A stretch of 64,000 nt of DNA from Psychrobacter immobilis (lineage in GTDB: Bacteria > Pseudomonadota > Gammaproteobacteria > Pseudomonadales > Moraxellaceae): the NCBI RefSeq assembly GCF_904846285.1, contig NZ_CAJHAD010000009.1, positions 1-64,000 of the forward strand, in the 5' to 3' direction. Positions within the stretch are counted from its first letter, which is position 1; each line of letters starts with the position of its first letter. Positions 26,053 through 39,724 of this stretch are shown here, in pieces. Position numbers and translations under genes: made by a program. The notes under the pieces were generated by a model, which had not been told where the DNA came from, did not search any database, and was given only the letters and a program-made list of their open reading frames with translations.

Positions 26053-26601
26053 TTATTGGCACGCTTGGCAACGACCACTGAGCTCAATGACACTGCGCTC
26101 CACCATAAAACCGACGTCTTGTTGCGCAAAGCTCATGATTTCTTGCACCGGTAAACTGCTGCATTCTTGCACACGCTGGCACTGCGCACAGATTAAAAAT
26201 GCTGCCGTATGTTGGGCGCGTGGATGACAGCAAGGCACATAAGCATTGATAGAGGTTAGCTGATGAATCAAACCTTCGCTTAATAAGAACTCCAAGCTGC
26301 GATAAACAGTTGGCGGTGCGACGTTTTTTGGCGTCTGACTGTTTTTCTGCTTAGTTGAAGCAGGAGTTTTGGCTTCAGGTTCGGTCAGGCGCATTTGCTG
26401 CAGCTGCGTGATTAAATCATACGCACCCACAGGTTTATTGGCTTCTAACACCAACTGATATATTTGTTGGCGCAACGGCGTAAAGCGCGCACCGCTTGCG
26501 CGACATTGCTCTTTTGCGGCCATAAGGCGCTCATTCACATCGGACGGCGTAAAATCTTGCACATCGTGTACATGATCGCAAACGGGTGAGTGACTAGACA
26601 T
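26053..26601 (-). CDS. zur: Zinc uptake regulator, Fur family (182 aa)
   Basis: Fur-type repressor that binds zinc. The winged helix is FTPLRQQIYQLVLEANKPVGAYDL through PPTVYRSLEFLLSEGLIH, interrupted by a linker of about 25 polar residues (EAKTPASTKQKN). CAQCQRV and GRCQAC give the two CxxC structural zinc pairs. ATG 26601 has AGGAG eight bases before it; an upstream GTG adds 21 unlikely residues. It lies at the head of the znuCB genes and is divergent from znuA, with a palindrome between. Confidence 0.94.
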   Translation of the reverse strand: MSSHSPVCDHVHDVQDFTPSDVNERLMAAKEQCRASGARFTPLRQQIYQLVLEANKPVGAYDLITQLQQMRLTEPEAKTPASTKQKNSQTPKNVAPPTVYRSLEFLLSEGLIHQLTSINAYVPCCHPRAQHTAAFLICAQCQRVQECSSLPVQEIMSFAQQDVGFMVERSVIELSGRCQACQ

Positions 26602-26701
26602 GAAGCAAGCTCCTAAAAATGACCCAGCGCTTTTATAATTATTACCTTTATATCTACAAGGCACTTTAGTATAAGGCGCATTTTATGATGGTTTTTTATA
26701 T

Positions 26702-26716
26702 TGTTATAGTATAACA
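26702..26716. promoter_or_regulatory. Zur box between zur and znuA
   Basis: TGTTATA-g-TATAACA is a perfect 7-1-7 palindrome matching the core of gammaproteobacterial Zur boxes (GTTATANTATAAC). It lies 100 bases upstream of zur and 125 upstream of znuA, so it can repress both divergent units when zinc is sufficient. Confidence 0.88.
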
Positions 26717-26841
26717 TAATAATATGCAAAGGCGGATATCGCGTTTGAACCTATCGGTACATACGCCTATTTTAATCAAAATAACGTCTCAAAACGATTA
26801 TTCGCACTATTATTATTTATTGACCTTTAAAAGCAGCCATT

Positions 26842-27726
26842 ATGATTTCATTTTTTAAAAGTTTTATACGTTTACCGATGGGCTTACAGCGCTTATTAGC
26901 GACAGGCGTCATTATATTTGGCTCGTTAATGATGAGCGCGCAAGCAGCAACGGTCAGTGTGAGTAATTATCCTCTGTTTTTATTAAGCCAAGCGGTCACA
27001 GAAGGTGCGCCATCTGCCAAGCAATTATTGCAAGCAGGGGAGGTGGGACATCATGGTAGTATCAGCCCGGGCGATATCAAAGCGATTCAGGACAGTAAGT
27101 TTGTGGTCTGGTTTGGTGAACCCTTAGAGAATAACTTGGCCAGCACTCTAAATAGCGCGCCCAACTCGATTGCTTTATTTAAGTTTGATGCTTTTAAACG
27201 TCATCCGCTCCGTGATATTAAAGGTAAACCACTCGCTGGCACGCTTGACCCGCATATTTGGCTCGATCCTGAAAACGCAAAAGCCATTACCCGTGCGCTT
27301 GCCGTCATTCACAGTCATGCCAATCCGCAATATAAAGCGCTTTATCATGCCAATGCGCAAAAATTTGCTCAGCGCATGAATAGGGCAGTGGCCGCAGCCA
27401 ATGCAAACCACGCGCAAAAACCTTTGCCGTATTGGGCCTATCACGATGCTTATCAGTATATGGAAAACAGCGCTAAGTTACAGTTGATTGGCAGCTTAAG
27501 TACCGATCATCATTTAGCGCCGAAAGCCAGTCAACTACGCTGGCTACATGAGCAGCGCCCAGCCAAGCAAATGTGTTTGGTCAGTCCAAGTAAGCCTGCA
27601 AAAGGTTTATTGGCGAAATTACAACCCGTTAAAAGCACGGTGCAAGCGGAAGATATGAGCAACAGTAAAGACTTTGTCAGCGGTTGGCAGTCAATGGCAC
27701 AGCAAATTCGCCAATGTATCGCATAA
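26842..27726 (+). CDS. znuA: Zinc ABC transporter substrate-binding protein (294 aa)
   Basis: A periplasmic cluster A-I solute-binding protein. The signal peptide ends SAQA at about residue 35. Putative zinc ligands are in HHGSISPGDI, DPHIWLDPENA and STDHHLAPKASQL. The His/Asp-rich loop common in enteric ZnuA is absent; the segment before DPHIW is short. It is divergent from zur and preceded by the Zur box. Confidence 0.93.
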   Translation: MISFFKSFIRLPMGLQRLLATGVIIFGSLMMSAQAATVSVSNYPLFLLSQAVTEGAPSAKQLLQAGEVGHHGSISPGDIKAIQDSKFVVWFGEPLENNLASTLNSAPNSIALFKFDAFKRHPLRDIKGKPLAGTLDPHIWLDPENAKAITRALAVIHSHANPQYKALYHANAQKFAQRMNRAVAAANANHAQKPLPYWAYHDAYQYMENSAKLQLIGSLSTDHHLAPKASQLRWLHEQRPAKQMCLVSPSKPAKGLLAKLQPVKSTVQAEDMSNSKDFVSGWQSMAQQIRQCIA

Positions 27727-28085
27727 ACTTTTCAATGAATAACTTATAGTTACTTACATAATGAAGTTTGAAAAAGCTGTTAAAAAAACGCTATTAAACA
27801 AAGCATGCAGCGAAACTCCTTAAGGATTATCGGTAAATTATTAGGTAAAACACGATTTTATGAGGTATTAGCAACACTTTATTCACTCTGTAGAAGAGTT
27901 TTCGCCGCAAAACAAGTAAATGCTTGATAAAAGGCATATTCTACTTGCTTAAAAGCGGCTAGCTCCTTATAATAAGGGCGTTTTATTTTGGTTAAAAGAT
28001 AATGCCTATATGGTGAGCCGCTCGCGGATAACAGTGTCGCAAGTATGCTACATTATCCCCACGTTATAGGGCTATAGGAATATCA
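27727..28085. other. Gene-free stretch between znuA and atpI
   Basis: About 360 AT-rich bases. I see no convincing gene and no strong terminator. The atpI ribosome binding site AGGA lies at the right end. Confidence 0.5.
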
Positions 28086-28484
28086 ATGACCAAGCCTGCC
28101 AAACGCACGCAAAAAGATAAAATTGGCATCTATCTTAAACGCCAAGCATGGATATTGTTTATCCTTATTATTATTGCTTGGGTCATAGATGCTATTTGGT
28201 TGCATAGTAAGCTTACTGTAGCTAAAAGCACCGCTATCGGTGCGCTACTAAGTTTTGCTACTCAAGCTATATTTGCATTTTTTATCTTTTGGTACAGCGG
28301 ATATCGCGCGCGCTTACATGTTGTTAGCCAGCTATATCGTGGTCAGATGGCCAAATGGCTATTGACTGTATTTGGTTTTGCCCTAATTTTTATTACCATA
28401 CAACCTCTATCAGCGCCTGCGCTATTTATCGGTTTTATGGTAATGCAGATTAGTCACAGTTGGATGTTGTGGCATATACGCTAG
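28086..28484 (+). CDS. atpI: ATP synthase subunit I-like membrane protein (132 aa)
   Basis: A small protein with four hydrophobic segments after a basic N-terminus (KPAKRTQKDK). The segments start at about residues 20, 50, 85 and 110. The pattern and the position before atpB match AtpI, which aids assembly of the c-ring. AGGA precedes the ATG. An unusual 736-base gap with two terminator-like hairpins separates it from atpB. Confidence 0.8.
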   Translation: MTKPAKRTQKDKIGIYLKRQAWILFILIIIAWVIDAIWLHSKLTVAKSTAIGALLSFATQAIFAFFIFWYSGYRARLHVVSQLYRGQMAKWLLTVFGFALIFITIQPLSAPALFIGFMVMQISHSWMLWHIR

Positions 28485-28582
28485 TATTTATAGACGATTA
28501 TCATTTTAATCATCAGCATTATAAATAACGTTAGTTTGTCATCCTGCGGTCCAGCTTCTCTACGATTATTGTTATACATCAT

Positions 28583-28604
28583 AAAACGACTAAAAATCGT
28601 TTTT
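28583..28604 (+). terminator. Terminator-like hairpin after atpI
   Basis: AAAACGA-ctaaaaa-TCGTTTT with a following T gives a short AT-rich stem and T-run about 100 bases past the atpI stop. Confidence 0.6.
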
Positions 28605-28924
28605 ATAATAAAAACTATGAATACAGCGTTTATATCAGCGTAAAGCGTCAAATAATTGTGGTTACTAACCCCTTATCTAAACAGGGTTATTAAATATAAG
28701 CAGATTATCTAGATAGTATTATAGACGCAAAGCTATGTAAGCTCACGTTAACAGCGTTTAACGTATTTATACACTAAATAAAAAAGTCATAATTGACTTT
28801 ACACGAATACCACGCTGCATTAATATAGGCAGCTAAATATCTTGCTGACAAGCGCTGTATTAAGCGTTTATCGTGATAAAACGATATAAGCAAACACCTA
28901 TATGACATTTTTGCGTACACATGC

Positions 28925-28958
28925 AAGGGCTATTACTGAATCATCATAAGCCCTTTTT
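28925..28958 (+). terminator. Intrinsic terminator upstream of atpB
   Basis: AAGGGCT, a 17-base loop, then AGCCCTT followed by a T-run. It lies 263 bases upstream of atpB and blocks or attenuates transcription entering from the left. Confidence 0.75.
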
Positions 28959-29208
28959 TGATAGCTAAAATTTATCCACGCTATCGTATTGAGTAGCAGT
29001 GATAAAGCATTGGTAATACATTTTTGTTATTCAGTTTGGTTAATGAGTAATAATAGTTTAATTAGATAGTTATGGGTTGGATGTTATTGGTTACATGAGC
29101 GTGTTAGCGTGATTCATTTACCTGCTTTATTGCAAGGCAGATAGACAGGCTAAATCTCATCAGATGACAACCATATTTTTGGTAGTTGATTAAATCGTTG
29201 ATTAATAA

Positions 29209-30087
<879 letters not shown>

Positions 30088-30102
30088 TTAGACATTCAAT
30101 AG

Positions 30103-30369
<267 letters not shown>

Positions 30370-30486
30370 TCAGAAAGCTCAGTTGTAAATGTTTGGTAGT
30401 CAAAGTTTGTATGTTAACCATAGCCAAAGTTTGGCTATCAAATATGATCAATGAAACTGATTTTTCATTAACAAAGAGGTGATCAC

Positions 30487-30957
30487 GTGAATATCAATTC
30501 TACCCTCATCGGTCAAGCCATTGCTTTTGCAATCTTTGTGATGTTCTGCATGAAATTCGTGTGGCCACCACTTATCGGCGCAATTAATGACCGTCAGCGT
30601 AAAATTGCTGAAGGCTTAAACGCCGCAGAAAAAGCAAAAGCAGATTTGGCCACCGCGGAGCAAGATGTACAGCAGGAGCTTAATCTGGCTAAGACCAAAG
30701 CTGCTGCTCTAATTGAGCAAGCGAACAAAAGCGCCAATCAACTTGTTGAAGATGCTAAAACGCAAGCCCAAGCGGAAGGCGAGCGCATTCGTCAACAAGC
30801 ACAAGCGGCAATCGACCAAGAAATCAATCAAGCGCGTGAATCATTGCGTGCCCAAGTAGCCGAACTGGCTGTCCTTGGTGCTGAAAAGATTTTGCAAGAC
30901 ACAGTCGATGTGCAAAAACATGCCAGTATGTTAAATCAGCTGGCGGCGAAGCTGTAA
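30487..30957 (+). CDS. atpF: ATP synthase F0 subunit b (156 aa)
   Basis: One N-terminal membrane helix ([20 protein letters not shown]) and a long charged coiled coil (about 35-150) form the peripheral stalk. The start is GTG with GAGGTG upstream. It has the standard length for the subunit. Confidence 0.96.
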   Translation: MNINSTLIGQAIAFAIFVMFCMKFVWPPLIGAINDRQRKIAEGLNAAEKAKADLATAEQDVQQELNLAKTKAAALIEQANKSANQLVEDAKTQAQAEGERIRQQAQAAIDQEINQARESLRAQVAELAVLGAEKILQDTVDVQKHASMLNQLAAKL

Positions 30958-30970
30958 TTGTGAGGATAAC

Positions 30971-31594
30971 ATGGCTGACTTATCAACCTTAGCACGACCA
31001 TACGCTAAAGCCGCGTTTGACTATGCCAATGAAAACGGGGTAGTAAATGACTGGGAAAACTTCCTATTTATTGCCTCTACCGTTGTCAATGACAAGTCGT
31101 TCAGTACTTGGCTAGACAATCCAGCTGTTTCTGCTGAGCATAAGTCAGCTGCTTTGGTCGATCTTTATGATACACAAGTAGCTAGCGCGAATGATTCTGC
31201 TTTTAAGCAGTTATTAGGTGAGACCCAAGGGGCTCGTCAAGACAGCAACGCCAGCTATCCAAAAGTATCAGTAGCATTTAGTAACTTCGTTAAACAGTTA
31301 TCAGAGCAAGAGCGTCTGGCGCTGCTTCCTGAAGTTTATGAGCATTATCGCCGTCATAAGGCAGTAAGCTTAAAGCAGCTTGACGCTTATGTGACCTCTG
31401 CTTATCCATTAACCGATGCCCAGCGTGATACGCTGCAAGCGCGTCTTGCTGCTTCGCTCAATGCGAGCGTAGTGATTCATGAATCGGTGGATCCAAGTCT
31501 CTTGGCAGGCGTTACGATCAAAGTCGGTGACAAAGTCATTGATGACTCGATGCGCGGCAAGTTACAACAGTTAAAAACACAGCTAACGGCCTAA
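30971..31594 (+). CDS. atpH: ATP synthase F1 subunit delta (207 aa)
   Basis: Stalk subunit linking b to F1. [13 protein letters not shown] at the start and [24 protein letters not shown] at the end are the family signatures. It is about 30 residues longer than E. coli delta (177), with extra sequence in the middle (around residues 68-95). Confidence 0.95.
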   Translation: MADLSTLARPYAKAAFDYANENGVVNDWENFLFIASTVVNDKSFSTWLDNPAVSAEHKSAALVDLYDTQVASANDSAFKQLLGETQGARQDSNASYPKVSVAFSNFVKQLSEQERLALLPEVYEHYRRHKAVSLKQLDAYVTSAYPLTDAQRDTLQARLAASLNASVVIHESVDPSLLAGVTIKVGDKVIDDSMRGKLQQLKTQLTA

Positions 31595-31684
31595 TGCCAA
31601 TCGTCAACGTAGCTTATCGAGCATGCGTGATATAAGAGCATTTACGTCAGTGGCGGGTTATCATAAATTAAAGGAAACAAGGCA

Positions 31685-33229
31685 ATGCAACAATTGAATC
31701 CAGCGGAAATCAGTAACCTGATTAAGCAGCGCATTCAAGACCTTGATGCGGGTGCAACTGCAAAGAATGAAGGCACGATTGTCAAAGTATCTGACGGTAT
31801 CGTGCAGATTCATGGTCTTGAAGATGCCATGTACGGCGAAATGATTGAGTTTGAAGGTGAAGTCTACGGAATGGCGCTTAACTTAGAGCGTGATTCGGTT
31901 GGCGCAGTAGTACTGGGTGACTTCCTAAAACTACAAGAAGGTCAAAAAGCCTATTGTACTGGTCGTATCCTTGAAGTTCCGGTAGGTCCTGAGTTGCTAG
32001 GTCGCGTTGTTGATGCTTTAGGTAACCCTATTGATGGCAAAGGTCCTATCAATGCAAAAATGACTGACAAAGTCGAGAAAATCGCCCCAGGCGTTATTGA
32101 TCGTCAGTCAGTTGATCAACCAGTAATGACTGGTTATAAATCTGTTGATACCATGATTCCAATCGGTCGTGGTCAGCGTGAGCTTATCATTGGTGACCGT
32201 CAGACGGGTAAAACCGCCATGGCTATCGATGCGATCATTGCTCAGAAAGCTTCTGGCATTAAGTGTGTTTACGTGGCTATCGGTCAGAAACGTTCTACCA
32301 TCGCCAACGTTGTACGTAAACTTGAGCAAACTGGTGCATTAGAATATACGACGGTAGTCGTCGCTTCAGCGTCAGAGCCAGCAGCACTACAGTATATAGC
32401 ACCGTACTCAGGTTGTACGATGGGCGAATACTTCCGTGACCGCGGCGAAGATGCGCTGATTGTTTTTGATGATTTATCAAAACAAGCGGTTGCTTATCGT
32501 CAGATTTCACTATTGCTACGTCGTCCGCCAGGTCGTGAAGCTTATCCTGGTGACGTATTCTATTTGCACTCACGTTTACTTGAGCGTGCCTCACGTGTAA
32601 ACGCGGCGTATGTAGAAAAATTCACCAATGGTGAAGTGGTTGGTAAAACGGGTTCTTTAACCGCGCTACCTATCATTGAAACCCAAGCCGGTGACGTATC
32701 TGCATTCGTACCAACCAACGTGATTTCAATTACTGATGGTCAGATTTTCTTAGAATCAAGCCTATTTAACTCAGGTATCCGTCCGGCTGTGAACGCTGGT
32801 ATTTCGGTATCGCGTGTTGGTGGTGCTGCTCAGACTAAGATTATTAAGAAACTGTCTGGTGGTATCCGTACCGCTCTAGCTCAGTATCGTGAACTTGCTG
32901 CATTTGCTCAGTTTGCATCAGACCTTGATGATGCAACTCGTGAACAGCTTGATCATGGTGAGCGTGTGACTGAATTGATGAAACAGAAACAATATCAGCC
33001 AATGTCTATCTCTGAGCAAGCCGCTGTTATCTATGCGTCAAACGAAGGCTTTTTAGCAGACGTTCCTGTTGAAAAAATCGGTTCTTTTGAAGAAGCTTAC
33101 TTACGCTATATGCATGATGAGCAAGCTGACTTAATGAAAGAGATTGATGACACTGCAAATTATAACGATGATATCGCAGGTCGTTTAAAGTCCTCTTTAG
33201 AGACCTTTAAACAAAATCACAGTTATTAA
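31685..33229 (+). CDS. atpA: ATP synthase F1 subunit alpha (514 aa)
   Basis: Non-catalytic nucleotide-binding subunit. Walker A GDRQTGKT (about residues 170-177), [17 protein letters not shown] and the signature [17 protein letters not shown] are present. Length matches the family. AAGGA precedes the ATG. Confidence 0.98.
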   Translation: MQQLNPAEISNLIKQRIQDLDAGATAKNEGTIVKVSDGIVQIHGLEDAMYGEMIEFEGEVYGMALNLERDSVGAVVLGDFLKLQEGQKAYCTGRILEVPVGPELLGRVVDALGNPIDGKGPINAKMTDKVEKIAPGVIDRQSVDQPVMTGYKSVDTMIPIGRGQRELIIGDRQTGKTAMAIDAIIAQKASGIKCVYVAIGQKRSTIANVVRKLEQTGALEYTTVVVASASEPAALQYIAPYSGCTMGEYFRDRGEDALIVFDDLSKQAVAYRQISLLLRRPPGREAYPGDVFYLHSRLLERASRVNAAYVEKFTNGEVVGKTGSLTALPIIETQAGDVSAFVPTNVISITDGQIFLESSLFNSGIRPAVNAGISVSRVGGAAQTKIIKKLSGGIRTALAQYRELAAFAQFASDLDDATREQLDHGERVTELMKQKQYQPMSISEQAAVIYASNEGFLADVPVEKIGSFEEAYLRYMHDEQADLMKEIDDTANYNDDIAGRLKSSLETFKQNHSY

Positions 33230-33279
33230 TTTAACGGGTTAAGCCAGTTTTGTTGTGGCTTTGGTTTTAGAGTTCATGA

Positions 33280-33325
33280 AGTGGCGCGTTGTCTGATAAG
33301 CTTTTATTAATACAGCAGCGCCACT
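33280..33325. other. Inverted repeat in the atpA-atpG gap
   Basis: AGTGGCGC (33280-33287) and GCGCCACT (33318-33325) are perfect arms across 30 bases. The atpA-atpG gap is 236 bases, unusual for this operon. It may be an mRNA processing or stabilising hairpin. Confidence 0.5.
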
Positions 33326-33465
33326 TTAGTCACAACTCATGGTCTATGGTTGCGTCATGCCATAAGATATTGATATATCGAAATATTGTTAATAAAAATA
33401 CTGTTTGATATTAAAATATTGTTGCATGCGCCAATGCTTTTTAACCCTCTTATATTGGAATCATT

Positions 33466-35831
<2,366 letters not shown>

Positions 35832-35935
35832 GTTGTATTCGTATTAACTAACGAGTAGGTATAATATAAACCTTATATCTACTCTTCAGTAATGCATCGC
35901 AGTTTTGATCGCGCTTTAATAGTAAGGAATTAAGT

Positions 35936-36352
35936 ATGGCAACATTACAATGTCGCGTCGTAAGTGCTCGTGAAGAGTTGTATTCAGGCGAAATTAGCAT
36001 GTTAATAGCTAGTGGTACCGAAGGCGAGATTGGTATATTGCCAGGTCACACCCCGCTTATTACTTTGCTGAAGCCTGGCGCAATGCGTGTGCAGACGCCA
36101 GATGGTGCAGAAGAAGTGATTTATGTATCAGGTGGCGTATTAGAAGTACAACCGAAAATGGTCACTGTACTTGCTGATACCGCCATGCGTGCGCACAATC
36201 TTGACGAAAGTAAAATCGTTGAAGCACGTAAAAAAGCTGAGCAGATGCTGGTCAACCAATCTGATACTGTACAAACCAATGCTGCCTTGGCATCATTGGC
36301 GGAATCAGTCGCCCAGCTCCAGACTATCCGTAAGTACAAAAACCGTGCTTAG
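35936..36352 (+). CDS. atpC: ATP synthase F1 subunit epsilon (138 aa)
   Basis: Beta-sandwich followed by two helices. CRVVSAREELYSGEISMLIA, GEIGILPGHTPLIT and the C-terminal helical pair (about 95-135) are typical. It ends the operon, which closes at the terminator at 36401. Confidence 0.96.
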   Translation: MATLQCRVVSAREELYSGEISMLIASGTEGEIGILPGHTPLITLLKPGAMRVQTPDGAEEVIYVSGGVLEVQPKMVTVLADTAMRAHNLDESKIVEARKKAEQMLVNQSDTVQTNAALASLAESVAQLQTIRKYKNRA

Positions 36353-36400
36353 TCTTATGCTTTGTAGCAAAGGTTAACGTCTTTCTTTAATTCTTGCGAC

Positions 36401-36443
36401 AGCCATAAAAAAACAGTCCATCATGGGCTGTTTTTTTATGGCT
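36401..36443 (+). terminator. Intrinsic terminator of the atp operon
   Basis: AGCCATAAAAAAACAG is mirrored by CTGTTTTTTTATGGCT, with a short GC-containing top (TCC/GGG). Long stem and T-run; it may work both ways. Confidence 0.93.
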
Positions 36444-37009
36444 GTTCTTCCAATAGCTACTTTGTTAATAGCTAGCGTTTTAGCAATTAACGCTTTATAT
36501 TTATTACAAACCAAACATTAACTATCTGAAAAGCTATTAGGTTATTAAGCATTTATCCATAACTAAACCAATTTTTATTAAATGCTAGAAAAGTCACTAG
36601 CGACAACCGTGATATATGGTTATATTAGGGATTAGAAAGTACGTTTTTAGGGGTCAAACCCAATCAGGTTTTCTTGTATTTTTACTTTGCTGATTTTTGA
36701 CCTCATTGTTAGGCTATAAGAGAACCACTATTATTATATAAAATTTATCTTATGCCCTTTTATGATGATAAAGGGTATAATTTTTGGACGCAAACTAACG
36801 TTTTAATGGAGGTAGTTTATAGGTTTTGTTACCAACTATAAGCTATAGTATAGGAAGCTGTGTGTTTAATAGTATACTGTGCTACCAAGTTTGTAACAGC
36901 TATACAAACATCGATTGTATTAGCTTACGGATCGATTAAGTTACGGTGCTATTAATTTACCGCTCTTACTTTTACTGTTTTTAAATTAGATGTATTAGAG
37001 GATATAACA
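36444..37009. other. Gene-free stretch before the response regulator
   Basis: About 565 AT-rich bases. No convincing gene. It presumably carries the promoter of the rstA-like gene, but I cannot identify one with good spacing. Confidence 0.5.
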
Positions 37010-37726
37010 ATGACAACGAATGACGAAGACAACACCCCCCGAATCTTGATTGTTGAGGACGACGAGCGTCTGGCTATGTTGACCCAAGATTATTTGGTCA
37101 AGAATGGTTTAGAAGTAGCTATTGAAACGGATGGTAATCGTGCCATTCGCCGTATTGTCAGCGAACAACCAGATTTGGTCGTACTTGATGTCATGCTTCC
37201 TGGTAGTGATGGGCTGACGGTTTGCCGTGAAGTTCGTCCACATTTCCATAACCCGATTTTGATGTTGACTGCGCGTACAGAAGATATGGATCAAGTATTG
37301 GGTCTTGAAATGGGCGCTGATGATTATGTTGCCAAACCTGCGCAGCCACGCGTATTGCTTGCGCGTATTCGTGCGTTATTACGTCGCTCAGAAAACGCGC
37401 CATCTGAAGACGTGCCACAGCGTTTAGAATTCGGCGAGTTGGTTATCGATAACGGTGGGCGTTCAGTCAACCTTGGCGATGAGCTGGTTGATTTTACCAG
37501 TGCGGAATACGATTTGTTATGGTTACTAGCCTCTAACGCTGGTCGTATCTTGTCACGTGAAGATATCTTTGAGCGTCTACGTGGTATCGAATATGACGGT
37601 CAAGATCGCTCGATTGACGTACGTATCTCACGTATTCGTCCAAAAATCGGTGATGATCCAGAAAACCCTAAACGTATCAAAACCGTCCGTAGTAAAGGTT
37701 ATTTGTTCGTTAAAGAAGGCAATTAA
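37010..37726 (+). CDS. rstA: OmpR-type response regulator, RstA-like (238 aa)
   Basis: Receiver domain with the acidic pair Asp17/Asp18, phosphoacceptor Asp60 (LVVLDVMLPG), Thr87 and Lys109 (DDYVAKP). The winged-helix domain runs from about 137, with DFTSAEYDLLWLLASNAG, SREDIFERLRG and RSIDVRISRIRPKIG. The kinase at 37955 is its likely partner. The RstA name rests on overall resemblance (RLRGIEYDGQDRSIDVRISR) and is less sure than the class. Confidence 0.88.
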   Translation: MTTNDEDNTPRILIVEDDERLAMLTQDYLVKNGLEVAIETDGNRAIRRIVSEQPDLVVLDVMLPGSDGLTVCREVRPHFHNPILMLTARTEDMDQVLGLEMGADDYVAKPAQPRVLLARIRALLRRSENAPSEDVPQRLEFGELVIDNGGRSVNLGDELVDFTSAEYDLLWLLASNAGRILSREDIFERLRGIEYDGQDRSIDVRISRIRPKIGDDPENPKRIKTVRSKGYLFVKEGN

Positions 37727-37771
37727 TATTTTGTAGTGGATGCAAATATTTAGTCTGCATAAGTTTCTTAT

Positions 37772-37798
37772 AAAAAACCAGCTGAATGCTGGTTTTTT
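37772..37798 (+). terminator. Intrinsic terminator between regulator and kinase genes
   Basis: AAAAAACCAGC-tgaat-GCTGGTTTTTT is a perfect stem with T-run, 46 bases after the regulator stop and about 155 bases before the kinase start. Confidence 0.9.
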
Positions 37799-37954
37799 AT
37801 GGTTTAAATTTTAATTTTTGAACTTAAATGCTGCGTTATGTGGTTTAATTGAGCGATAATTATCGCTGTAAATTAAATGAGTCTCATATAAATAGTGCAG
37901 CAAATATTTAGCATTTATTAATCTTTTTTCTTTATTAGGTTGGTCACGGCACGT

Positions 37955-39640
37955 ATGTCATTAGTTTCTTCTCTTAAACACAGTATATTTGTTCGTATTT
38001 ATGCCGGACTCTTAATCGTCTGTTTGTGCGTGGCATTATTTGCCCAGTTATTGATGGATACCATTAATAAAGAACGCGTCCAGTCTTACCGTGAAAACAT
38101 GGCAACGGGTGCATTTCATATCGTCAGTGAAGGCATTGCTCACCAAGAGAGTGAATCGCAGCGTGAGTATTGGTTGTCTGACGCTAGTAGTTTGTTTGGT
38201 GCAGAATTCAGTATTGTACCGATTGATAAAATAGATTTTAATGCCAGTGAGCTGCGTCGTTTTGAGAAAGGTAATACCGTCGTTCGCTATATTGACCAAC
38301 CGGTTTATGCCGATGTCTATTATCGCTTACCAGACAATCAAAATGTTTTAACAGCGCGTATCACCCAAGTGACTGAGCAGCAAGTACGGGCGATAGCTGT
38401 ATTTTTACTCGATGATTTATCTTATCATGCAACCTTATCCGATAAACGGTCGCGTTTGGCGCAGTTAGAAGAGAAATTTGCTTTTCCTTTAGAGTTTAGA
38501 GCAGTCAATACGCTCAATTTAGATCCTGATCAGATGGCACGTTTGCGCCGCGATGAGGTGGTCATCTTATTACAAGATACCAATACCAGTAAGAGCAACT
38601 CGTCGATTACGGTCGTTGTGCCCTCTGAAATAAATGATATGGCGATTTTAATTGGTCCGGTGCCGCTGTTTAATTGGTTCCCGCTGAATTTGATTATTAG
38701 TATGATTTTGATCAGTATGTTTTTAATCAGCTTGGGTGTTTATGCGCTTATTTTCCCGCTCGAACGCAAATTGCAACTGATTCAAGTGGGTGTTAACGAG
38801 GTTAGTAAAGGCAATCTTGATATTAACGTACAGGTTATCGGGCAAGATGAAATTGCGCGTTTATCCGCGACCTTCAATGCGATGACGGCGCATATTAAGC
38901 GATTAATAGAATCGCAACGCGAGCTGACGCGGGCGGTATCGCATGAGCTGCGTACACCGGTGGCGCGTATTCGTTTTGCGGTCGACATGCTGGCCGATAC
39001 TGATGATGAAGACTCACGCTTTATGCAGCGCGATTATATTGATGAAGATATCGAAGCGTTGAATGGTTTGATTGATGAGATGTTAACTTACGCCAAGCTT
39101 GAAGAGGGCTCGCCAAAACTAGATTTGGAGCCAGTAAATCTGCGTGAATTGCTTGAGCAAATCGAGCGTGAGACCAATGCCTTAGGCAAACCTATCAAGA
39201 TAGTGACTAACTTGCCCAACGCTAAAGTAACAGCGATTGCCGACAGACGTTATCTGCATCGGGTGATTCAGAATTTAGCCGGTAATGCCTTACGCTATGC
39301 TGAGAGTACCATTATCATTAGTGCTGGGATCAGAAAGGGCAATGCCTTTGTCAGTGTTGAAGATGACGGTCATGGTATACCTGAAGCCGATCGTGAAAAA
39401 GTCTTTATTCCATTTTCACGCTTGGACGATAGTCGCACCCGAGCCTCAGGTGGCTATGGTTTAGGGTTGTCTATTGTGTCGCGTATTGCCTTTTGGTTTA
39501 ATGGTAATATGAAAGTGGATGAGAGCCGTGAGCTTGGCGGCGCACGATTTGTTATGACTTGGCCAATTAAACCTTTGACCCAAGTCCTTGCCGCCGATGA
39601 GATTACCCAAGAGAAAAGCGCCCGTGATTTTGATGCTTAG
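37955..39640 (+). CDS. rstB: Sensor histidine kinase, RstB-like (561 aa)
   Basis: Two membrane helices (about residues 13-36 and 243-268) enclose a periplasmic sensor domain of about 200 residues. HAMP follows, then HisKA with the phospho-His in AVSHELRTPVARIRF (His330). The ATPase domain has NLAGNALRYA, VEDDGHGIP and GGYGLGLSIVSRI. ATG 37955 is used; a TTG five codons upstream is possible. It should phosphorylate the regulator at 37010. The two genes are separated by an intrinsic terminator. Confidence 0.9.
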   Translation: MSLVSSLKHSIFVRIYAGLLIVCLCVALFAQLLMDTINKERVQSYRENMATGAFHIVSEGIAHQESESQREYWLSDASSLFGAEFSIVPIDKIDFNASELRRFEKGNTVVRYIDQPVYADVYYRLPDNQNVLTARITQVTEQQVRAIAVFLLDDLSYHATLSDKRSRLAQLEEKFAFPLEFRAVNTLNLDPDQMARLRRDEVVILLQDTNTSKSNSSITVVVPSEINDMAILIGPVPLFNWFPLNLIISMILISMFLISLGVYALIFPLERKLQLIQVGVNEVSKGNLDINVQVIGQDEIARLSATFNAMTAHIKRLIESQRELTRAVSHELRTPVARIRFAVDMLADTDDEDSRFMQRDYIDEDIEALNGLIDEMLTYAKLEEGSPKLDLEPVNLRELLEQIERETNALGKPIKIVTNLPNAKVTAIADRRYLHRVIQNLAGNALRYAESTIIISAGIRKGNAFVSVEDDGHGIPEADREKVFIPFSRLDDSRTRASGGYGLGLSIVSRIAFWFNGNMKVDESRELGGARFVMTWPIKPLTQVLAADEITQEKSARDFDA

Positions 39641-39724
39641 TCTTTTTTTATGATGATGGTTAAATGAGTATTGATGGTTTGTTGAATTTATTGAAATCAG
39701 CTTAATAATAGAGGATAGCAAAGG

